Of a stretch of DNA of 64,000 nt, positions 34,187-42,043 are shown in pieces. The stretch is from Lutraria lutraria. Taxonomy: Eukaryota; Mollusca; Bivalvia; Venerida; Mactridae. Position 1 is the first letter of the stretch. Every line of letters starts with the position of its first letter. The translations under genes and the position numbers were made by a program. Location: contig OZ026851.1 of the NCBI GenBank assembly GCA_964023205.1, positions 9,279,637-9,343,636 on the forward strand, written 5' to 3'. Below the pieces are notes generated by a model that saw nothing but the letters and a program-made list of their open reading frames with translations, had not been told where the DNA came from and made no database searches.

Positions 34187-37100
34187 ATGGTTTTAACAAA
34201 TTTATCGAAATTGCATGTAATGTCGGATGGACCGATTCGGACAAACAGGTAGTTTTATTGAGATAAAACTACCTGGGACAAATAACATCAAAGTTAAACG
34301 AGTCAAATACTTTTTACTGTCAGATAAATAACAGAAATAACTTTAAATTAACATATAGCTTTTTCTTACTGTCCATTGGTTTACTTGCTGTCAAGGACTT
34401 ATATACGTACATGTATAAGTCCTTGTAGCTTTGATGTGATCTTTGAATATTTTCTAAATATATCAACTGAGGGTGAAAACGAAAATAAGTTTGTTTGGAT
34501 TGCTCCGACCAAGAATTTTAGCTATGGGTAGGTAGGTAAGGTAGGGATTTTTTTCTTACTATATAATAACCATGGACTTATATATACGTCCTTGATATAA
34601 CAACAGTAAAAAAAAATGCCCCCCCCCAATTTTTTTATTTCATTCATTTGCTAGGATTTTCGTGAGTAGGAGCACTCCAAACAAACTTATTTTTATTTTC
34701 ATCCTCAGATGATATAATAATATTATATTTACAATGAATGTGTATGACCGGATGGTTTTGGACAAGTTAAGTTATGGGTGGAATTGGACCACAACTTCAA
34801 GAGTTATGGGCCCTTGGATAGAAAATTTGCTACGTTTTAGCTTACAAGTTTAACAGTATCATACCTTCATTGTTGGTTTTGATCTCAAAATCTATGTAAA
34901 AATGAGTTTTACGAGATGGAAACTATATTACCTGGTCATTAATTATTGGCCTTTGTTCTCAGGTGAGCGATAAAGGGCCAATGTGGCCCTCTTGTTATAT
35001 ATTTGTTGTCTATTTTAGAAGTTTTTGAAGCCTCAAGAAGTTAAACATTCACACCAACAGCAATTATGATTAAAATTTTGGTGAGGAAACTTTTAAATTT
35101 TAAAATATCTTACTTGATCTCATTTGCCATAAAAAAATTATTTGTTTCTGGTAACCCAATCTCTCACTGTTTAACCCTATCACCTACCCTATTTTTCCCA
35201 GAAACCCTACACTTTTTATTAGGCCGGAGGAAAGAATTTTACATCCACCTCCCTCACTGTTTTTACATTTCCACATGCTTTTCAAGAGCTGGTACATCTC
35301 ACTGAGCCAAAAAAAAAATTCCTGACCAGTCACCTACATGTACCTACTTTATTTTTAATGAGCATGTAACCAGAAATAAACATTTTTATAGGCCTTATAA
35401 AGATTGTGATTAAGATTTTTTCATTATTTTATTCTCAAGCTCTGGACTTTGCTTGATCTACAAGTGCAGAAAGTCAAGATGAAAATTGGTTGTCGTTTTA
35501 TTAGATAAAAGATTTACATACATGTACATGTGCTCAAGATATTTTTTAACAGACAAATTTACTTGGATTATCATGCTTTATTTCATTAATGTCAAGACAT
35601 CAAGAAAATATATTTTTTCTTTGCCATTCACTTATATCTGAGGTTTTATTTTGAGTCAGTTTATATTCACGATTTTCTAAAATGTTCTTTTTCAGGTTTC
35701 ATTTGTTGTTGGCGTGTATGCTGGTTTGTATATAGATCAAAACTACAAGGTAAATGCAAAATCAATTCATTCTTTTCATGTTCATACAAACAGTATAAAT
35801 TGTTTATGAAAATACTGAACTTATGTGATGAAGTTAGTCTTTTGAAAAAAATCATATAAACATGTGTTACCATGGTCTGTTATTAGGGCTGTGGATCGTT
35901 GGGTAAGTGGCGATCCGATCCAATCCACGATTCAACACTCACGATCCACAAATCGAATCACGAATCTTTTGTTATCAATTATTCCATCTAAAACTTAAAC
36001 AGCTAAAGTATTTGTTTATTTTTTGGAATAATGAAGTAAATCAATATAAATTGTTCTATGGCTTAAATTTATACATACCCCCTCCCAGCTAATTGATTTA
36101 CCAGCATCACTATTTAAAGAACCGACTGGACATCTAGGCAAACGAAGTAGTCCATGGTGAGACACTATTTATTCATAGAAAAGGGATTTTTAAGAACAAA
36201 GAATACACTTTTAATTTGTTAAAAAACTAGATCGCGAACCACGAATCTTAGTAGTGACGATTATTCATACTCGATCTTTCAATTTGATTCGTGAATATCC
36301 GAGTACTCGGATACTCGCCACAGCCCTATCTGTTATGTGTAAATAAACTACCGGTATGTAAAGTGTTTGTCTCACAATAATAATTGTACTATTGGAGTGA
36401 TTTGGGTTGAATTTGTAATTATCAAACTTAAGATATGCATGAAAACCTTGAATTTAAGGTCACCATTGAGATTAATTTAATCGCTACTAATATTGAGATG
36501 ACCTTATTTCAAAGTATCGGGGAAATATTTAAAGCCAGTCAGAAAATAAGTGATTGCTATTATTAAGGTGACTCCAAGTGGGATTTCACAGTATTGTCTA
36601 AAAAAAATGATTATGCCCCCTTTTTTTCTTTTTCGGTCCGTCTCATGTTAGTCGGTCCGTATGTCCGTAACCAAACCAGTAACTAGAGAAATCTTCAGAT
36701 TTAGTTGAGTTAGGAGGTTACTCATCACATGTAGATGACCCCTATTGATTTTGAGGTCAGTAGGTCAAAGGTCACATGGGGGCATCTATGTTTCACAATC
36801 ACTTTTTGTTGTGTTTACTCAGAGACATACATATTACTAAGCAATCTAAGTCTCCTTTTGTTATTTGTCACATGTTATTTTTACATCATTTGAGATGCCG
36901 GACCCATAACAGGCTCTATATTCCCGATGTGTGATATAATTTGGATCTGAAAACCCTTTCCTTTGAAAGTAATTCTGATGTAAAGTAAAATCATGGTATA
37001 TCTAGGAATTGAATTTTGTGTTTATTATACCCCGCAAATGAAGTTTGAGAGGGGGTATATTGGAGTCACTCTGTCGGTCGGTTGGTCCGTCCGTCCGCAT

Positions 37101-37563
37101 AAAGTTTATGAAGCTAACTACTTCCACATTTTTTATACCCCCGCAAACATTTTTTAAGCGATTGCAATGGAACTTGATATATGTTATCACCATGAAGTGT
37201 AGATGTGCAAGACACAATTTTCATTCATTGCAGAGTTATGTCCCCCTGAACTTAGCCGTATAGTGTACTATTGCAGTATTAGTGTCAAAGCGGCGGCAGG
37301 GGTATTAGTCACCTCTGTGACAGTTCTAGTTTCCATTTAGCATTTATGAATGACAATACACACTTACAGTAAATTAAGATAACATTGTTTCGAATTCTTG
37401 TGTCAAATGTGAGTCTAGTACCAGTCAGATGTCATCAAGTATTGAATGTTCTTTTATTTCTTTTTTGTTTCAGATACCAAAAGTTACAGATCCTTCAGGA
37501 ATATATCAAACAGTTGTAGATTATATGGAGCAACACAAAAAAGATGGAAAAAATGACAAATAA
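34187..37563 (+). CDS. STMP1: STMP1/DUF4535-like short mitochondrial membrane protein
   Basis: Exons 35696-35749 and 37474-37563 (stop TAA at 37561-37563) are clear, with matching phase-0 GT-AG junctions. They encode VSFVVGVYAGLYIDQNYK then IPKVTDPSGIYQTVVDYM and a Lys-rich tail. Gly-x3-Gly, then QNY-x-IP after a hydrophobic stretch, is the hallmark of the DUF4535/STMP1 family of tiny inner-mitochondrial-membrane proteins (human 47 aa, with GMYLAQNYDIP). The first exon is my proposal: ATG at 34187 to 34216 (MVLTNLSKLH), donor CAT|GTAATG, giving 57 aa in total. An untested alternative is a different small upstream exon. AATAAA at 37631 is a likely polyadenylation signal. Family membership is fairly sure; exon 1 is about even. 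Confidence 0.75.
34239..34282. mobile_element. 30-bp palindromic mini-element with 7-bp target duplication (family D)
   Basis: The core 34246-34275 has perfect 13-bp arms, CAGGTAGTTTTAT and ATAAAACTACCTG, around TGAG. GGACAAA repeats exactly at 34239-34245 and 34276-34282. It lies about 30 bp after the proposed first-exon donor of the STMP1-like gene. A matching lone arm is at 17077-17091, and CAGGTAGTTTTA also occurs near 2723. Confidence 0.85.
34385..34432. mobile_element. 34-bp palindromic mini-element (family A), degraded flanks
   Basis: The core 34392-34425 starts CAAGGACTTATATACGT and ends ACATGTATAAGTCCTTG. The 7-bp flanks TTGCTGT and TAGCTTT agree at only 5 of 7 positions, so the target duplication is at best decayed. 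Confidence 0.65.
34459..34716. mobile_element. MITE with inverted repeats of about 45 bp
   Basis: The left arm contains GAAAATAAGTTTGTTTGGA and TTGCTCC. The right arm contains the complement TCCAAACAAACTTATTTTTA after GGAGCAC. It is about 256 bp with no protein. A 24-bp family-A remnant lies inside it at 34571-34594. Confidence 0.7.
34571..34594. mobile_element. 24-bp family-A remnant
   Basis: CATGGACTTATATA followed by TACGTCCTTG keeps both family-A tips. The flanking 7-mers (TAATAAC, ATATAAC) agree at 5 of 7 positions in AT-rich sequence, so the target duplication is uncertain. Confidence 0.45.
34736..34994 (+). mobile_element. Helentron-like 3' fragment
   Basis: It ends with GTGAGCGATA, hairpin AGGGCCA-ATG-TGGCCCT, then CTTG, the same 3' terminus as the 40285-41444 element. 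The upstream part lacks the tandem units and its 5' limit is uncertain. Confidence 0.55.
35135..35392. repeat. Foldback element, TTTGTTTCTGGTWACC family, copy 1
   Basis: TTATTTGTTTCTGGTAACCC at the left faces CATGTAACCAGAAATAAACA at the right. The interior is pyrimidine-rich on the plus strand. A second copy is at 37793-37965 and a left-end-like piece is near 52733. Confidence 0.6.
35876..36336. mobile_element. hAT-type MITE with perfect 8-bp target duplication
   Basis: Element 35884-36328, 445 bp. Ends TAGGGCTGTGG and (inverted) TAGGGCTGTGGCGAGTAT. TCTGTTAT occurs exactly at 35876-35883 and 36329-36336. Repeated AATCGAATCACGAATC-type words lie inside. An 8-bp duplication with AGGGCTGTGG ends is typical of hAT. 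It sits in the second intron of the STMP1-like gene. Confidence 0.9.
36611..36830 (+). mobile_element. Helentron-like 5' fragment
   Basis: TATGCCCCCTTTTTTTC, then CGGTCCGTCTC and TCGGTCCGTATGTCCG, then GGTCAGTAGGTCAAAGGTCA. The head resembles the TATACCCC family but no 3' hairpin follows. It is probably a truncated relative. Confidence 0.4.
37025..37329 (+). mobile_element. Short Helentron-like element (TATACCCC family)
   Basis: The 5' end TATACCCCGCAAATG is followed by a GTCGGTCGG / GTCCGTCCG stretch. The 3' end has AGGGGTATTA, hairpin GTCAC-CTCT-GTGAC, then CTAG. It is a short relative of 23184-24571 without the tandem core. A second 5'-like end (TATACCCCCGCAAAC) at 37135 suggests a nested or duplicated head. 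Confidence 0.6.
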
Positions 37564-37630
37564 TGATTGATTGTCAATTATTCAAACTTTATCAAAATCA
37601 TGAGTTAAGTTACAATATGTGATTAGGGCC

Positions 37631-37636
37631 AATAAA
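37631..37636 (+). terminator. Polyadenylation signal of the STMP1-like gene
   Basis: AATAAA, 68 bp after the stop codon of the STMP1-like gene. Position and sequence are typical; the cleavage site is not determined. Confidence 0.5.
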
Positions 37637-37792
37637 TACAATTTTATTATTATTTATTGTTGTAAAATGAGTAATTCCTGTGATAAATGGATTATTATTT
37701 TTTGTTAACCTTTGATTTGATGGCCATTGTTTCTCCTTCTTGTTTATGATCTTATATAGTTCTAACTTATAGTGAAATCTCTTTAAGGCTTT

Positions 37793-37965
37793 ATGTTTGT
37801 TTCTGGATACCCTACATGTTCTAATATTCACTGTGACCCTAGACTTTTTATTTGGCCTGTCTTACCTTTCAAGCCCCCACCGCCGCCCCCCCCCCCCAAA
37901 AAAAACTAAAAAATTCCCACCCTAATTTTGTAATGAGCATGTAGCCAGAAACAAACATTTTTTTA
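37793..37965. repeat. Foldback element, TTTGTTTCTGGTWACC family, copy 2
   Basis: TGTTTGTTTCTGGATACCC faces CATGTAGCCAGAAACAAACA. The interior contains a C-rich run (about 37879-37898). Same family as 35135-35392. Confidence 0.6.
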
Positions 37966-38110
37966 CATCTCAGTGATCATCTTGATATTTAAATGACAAT
38001 CTCATTATATATGCCGGTACCACTTATATAATTATGTTATATGTGGAGGCAGGTTTTGAATAATTCTAGAATATTTCAGCCTTATTATCAGACCACCTCA
38101 ATATTCAGAC

Positions 38111-38432
38111 TGGATTATTTGGTTCCCTGGATTAATTGGTTCCCTGGATTAACTGATTCTCTGGATTAACTGGTTCCCTAGATTATTTGGTTCCCTGGAT
38201 TATTTGGTTCCCTGTATTAACTGATTCTCTGGATTAACTGGTTCCCTAGATTATTTGGTTCCCTGGATTATTTGGCTCCCTGGATTAATTGGTTCCCTGG
38301 ATTATTTGGTTCCCTGGATTATTTGGTTCCCTGGATTAACTGATTCTCTGGATTAACTGGTTCCCTAGATTATTTGGTTCCCTGGATTAACTGATTCTCT
38401 GGATTAACTGGTTCCCTAGATTATTTGGTTCC
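38111..38432. repeat. Minisatellite, 18-bp unit
   Basis: About 18 copies of TGGATTAACTGGTTCCCT and variants (TGGATTATTTGGTTCCCT, GGATTAACTGATTCTCT). The variants alternate in a repeated order, so a second level of about 54-72 bp exists. Confidence 0.92.
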
Positions 38433-38463
38433 AAAAGTGGTCTTAATATTGAGGTTTTATGGT

Positions 38464-38645
38464 TCAGTCAACCTGTGAACAAAGGCCGCCCATGGTAAAG
38501 TCAAACTGTGGCCTTTATTGACAGGTGGCTGTATTCGGAGGTCATTTTGTTCTAAATAATCAAATAATTTATTCTTTAAAAGAATGGCCTTTATTCACAG
38601 GGTGGTCTTTATTCGGAGATGGCTGCTAGCACAGGTTTTACTGTA
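38464..38645. mobile_element. Palindromic MITE, CAGTCAAACC family, copy 2
   Basis: CAGTCAACCTGTGAACAAAG at the left and CAGGTTTTACTGTA at the right, with TCATTTTGTTCTAAATAA inside. It begins about 30 bp after the 18-bp minisatellite. Confidence 0.8.
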
Positions 38646-39679
38646 TTTGGTTTTTGTTGTTTGGCCCTTGATTGCATAGTGAGGTTTATATTATTACTAA
38701 TTCATTAGTACTAACTTATCAGGAAAACATGCAGAATTATAGCACATCATTAAATCATTCTGTATATATCATTCCACAGATTATGGGGGTGGATGTATTA
38801 TTGTTACATGAGATCACACTGAAACATTTTTTTTCTTCTTTATTCTTCTCATTGATTTGTCTAGAATGATTTGGGTTAATATATAAAGTGTTGGAAAAAT
38901 ATACAGATAGATACGGTGGCCAATATCGCTGCCATGGGTGTTGCTGAATTATCCTATTTGGCATTCAATGTTTCTAGAACACAACTAGCCTACCAGAACA
39001 CGGCATGTGCTCTATAAAAATTAATATTTGGTGAATATACGGGATAAATCTTAGATTGTTCTGATCTTCAATGTCTCTTGATTGAAGACTGGTCTGGCAT
39101 ACGAGAAAAGATAAGTTTTCAGATTTAGTTTGGAACCAAGTTCTTGCACTCCATATAATGACACTTATACTATACCGGAAAGTACTAATCAAACTTGATC
39201 CCGTTATTTTTGTTATTAGACCATAATAATAATAAAATTATAACTTATATTCGTTCTAGGTCCTTATTCATTTACTTGATATGGCTTTAGTAGTAGATCA
39301 TACTTTTATCTTTCAATAAAGTAGTAGAAAGTTAAAGCAAGACGTCTAGGGAATGAAATCTTCAGTAGCAATGATAAGAACGACTTGTTGATCAGGTATT
39401 AGACAGTTGTTTGTACTTAATGGGTTCGAACAAAATTTCAAGAAACCTGATAATTTATTTGGGACGAAAGACCAAAAAATGTGATAAGCAACACTGAGCA
39501 CTACATAACCACATGTACAATTATATAGACCCCATGCACCCATGAAGAAGCTGACACTAGGATATTTTGCATAATTATTAAACACGCTGTGGCTAACGGC
39601 TTGAAAAAGCACATGGTGAGGGGTTCTGACACAAACATATACAGTTCTTTCAGTGTCTGTTTTTAAAGACATCAATACT
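38646..39679. other. Intergenic sequence
   Basis: No supported gene. The 160-codon minus-strand frame at 39346-39828 is explained at least in part as the shadow of the plus-strand fossil at 39680-39855. Confidence 0.5.
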
Positions 39680-39855
39680 GACAGTATTTGAGTGGAGTTT
39701 GGTGAAGCGAAAGACTTCAGTTGGTTTCCGGAGCATGAAATTGTCGAAACAATTGAGCAAAAGGTTCTCCTATTTTTCAACACATTTACCGGGTGTGACA
39801 CCGTGTCTGCTCCCCGTGGAAAGGACAAAAATACTTGGAATGTAATGTCTATTTA
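39680..39855 (+). pseudogene. Fossil of a transposon-associated FTGCDT-motif protein
   Basis: The plus strand reads WFPEHEIVETIEQKVLLFFN then TFTGCDTVSAPRGKDKNTW before a stop. The pattern HEI...LxFFxxFTGCDTVS...GKxK..W recurs in large uncharacterised, probably transposon-derived proteins of invertebrates. Just upstream, GACATCAATACTGACAGTAT suggests the preceding TDTDV-like segment, but with frame breaks. It is a short decayed piece. Family recognition is from memory of the motif only. Confidence 0.5.
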
Positions 39856-40284
39856 AGTATGCAGTCCTTCTCCCAATAAATTCGGATGACTTCTATCCTG
39901 GAACAATTAACGGTTTACTAATCTATGCCTAAAACTGCACTAGGGCAAATAAGTCACATTCTATATATGACTACATTGTAATATTGGAGGGAGGGGGGGG
40001 GGGGGCATTTTACAAAATTCGTTTGAATTTACTTTTATATATATATGTATAAACATAGTGAACATGTTATAAAAAATGAGCTAAGATAGTATAATTTATT
40101 GGTATTGAGAGTTTTGATAAAAAAATTCTATAACTGAAAAAATACTTGGCGGCCATTTTGAAATTTGGTAGCCATCTTGAATCAAGACACTTGGAACTTT
40201 GGCACACACCCTAAATCGTTTCTACATATCATTCCCAACATGTGTGCGAAATTTGGTGCTTGTATGACAATTTGCACTATTTTT

Positions 40285-41444
40285 AGCTCACATGTCACAA
40301 AGTGACAAAGTGAGCTATTAGGATCACTCTCCGTCCGGCGTCATGCGGTGTGCGTTGTGCGTCTTCAAACTTTATGTTGTGACCACACTAGGGGCCACAT
40401 TTTAGCTCAATTTTAGCAAAACTGGGTCAGAACTTTAATATCAACAAAATCTCGGACGAGGTCGATATTGGGCCACTTGGGGTCAAAAACTAGGTCACCA
40501 GGGCCAAATAAGGGAAAACCTTGTGAACACTTTAGAAATCACTGTTTTGACTGGATCTCCATGAAACTTTGTCAGAATGTTTATTTTAATAATATGTAGG
40601 TCAGGTTTGATAATGGGTCATTTCTGTAGTAAAATTAGGTCACTAGGGCAAATTGCTGGAAAACCTTGTGAACACTCTAGAAGTCACTGTTTTGATTGGA
40701 TGATCATGAAACCTTGTCAGAATGTTTGTCTTCATAATATTTTGGACGAGTTCGAACATGGGTCATCTTGGGTCAAAAACTAGGTCGCTAGGTCAAATCT
40801 TATGAAAAACCATGTTAACACTGTAGATTTCACAGTTATTATCGGATCTTCACCAAACTTTGTCAAATCGTTTGTTTTAATGATATAACGGTCAAGTATA
40901 AATATGGGTCATCTGGGGTCAATAACTAGGTCACCAGGTCAAATCTTAGGAAAACTTTGTTAACACTGTAGATGTCACAGTTTTAATTGGATCTTCACCA
41001 AACCTTGTCAGAATGTTTGCCTCAATGATATGTGGGTCAAGGATGAACATGGGTCAGCCGGGTTCAAAAACTGGGTCACAAGGTCAAATCTTAGGTAAAA
41101 ATCTTGTAAAAGCTCTAAATGTCATGGTTTTGATTGGATCTTGGCCAAACCTTGTCAGATTGTTTGTCTTAATGATATTAAGGACAAGATCAAATATGGG
41201 TCACCTAGGGTAAAATACCAGGTCACAAGGTCAAATCTTAGGAAAACCTTATTAACACTGTAGATGTCAAATTTTGATCGTATCTTCACCAAACCTAGTC
41301 AGACTGTTTGTCTTAATGATATGTAAGACAAATTCGAATTTAGGTCGTCTGGGGTCAAAAACTAGGTCACCGGTTCAAAACAATGTTTTAATGAGTGAAC
41401 AGTGATTGTCATGTGAGCGATATAGGGCCATCTTGGCCCTCTTG
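40285..41444 (+). mobile_element. Helentron-like nonautonomous element (AGCTCAC family) with tandem core of about 146-bp units
   Basis: The 5' end AGCTCACATGTC forms a hairpin with GTGAGCT about 25 bp later. Then comes a CCGTCCGGCGTC stretch and about six tandem units of roughly 146 bp carrying GGTCAAATCTTAGGAAAACC and CTTGTCAGAATGTTTG. The 3' end is GTGAGCGATATA, hairpin AGGGCCA-TCT-TGGCCCT, CTTG. It has the same plan as the TATACCCC family with different sequence. Short open frames inside are incidental. Confidence 0.65.
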
Positions 41445-41865
41445 TTTCTTTATTTACTCCGCTAAAAGTTCAAATTCAAATATTATGTGCATTCAAGACT
41501 ATGCAAAATCGTAATCAAGTAATACAAAACAGTCGTAAAAATTCTTGACTTTGGTCTACATCAAAATGTGCGCGCGTCGAGTGGGTGAAGGCTATGGAAA
41601 GCTGAACTATCGCTCAGTTTCCAAAACTCAGCCCAATCCTCACCCTACAAAGAAATCCAGCTTTTGACTGTTTTGTAGATCCGAACAACATCAGTGCCTT
41701 CAGAGCTTTGATTATCCATGTTATGATTATTTAACCCGTTCCTCAGCATTGAGTCTATATGAGCCATACATGTAGGATTTGTCATGATATGTAGGAAACT
41801 AGGTTCCCCCTATAAAAGTAGGGATGCAAATCTTTTTTTGAAGTTCTGAGATATAGTGTACACTG

Positions 41866-42043
41866 TACAGTCAAACCTATGAACTCATGCCACCCTTGGG
41901 AAAGACAACATGTGGCCTTTATAGACAGGTGACCTCTGTTCAGAAGGTAATTTTGTTCTAAATAATCAATGACAGGTTTAAAAGAATGGCTTTATTCATT
42001 TGATGGCATTATACGGAGGTGGCCGTTTACTAGTTTGACTGTA
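41866..42043. mobile_element. Palindromic MITE, CAGTCAAACC family, copy 3
   Basis: TACAGTCAAACCTATGAA at the left and TAGTTTGACTGTA at the right; interior as in the other copies. Confidence 0.8.

Noticed and set aside
39346..39828. 160-codon minus-strand open frame as a membrane protein
   Set aside because: Its 3' half on the opposite strand reads as an FTGCDT-motif protein fragment, so the minus frame is probably a shadow.
40577..41213. Short plus-strand open frames in the tandem units
   Set aside because: They repeat with the roughly 146-bp Helentron-like units and are broken in other copies.
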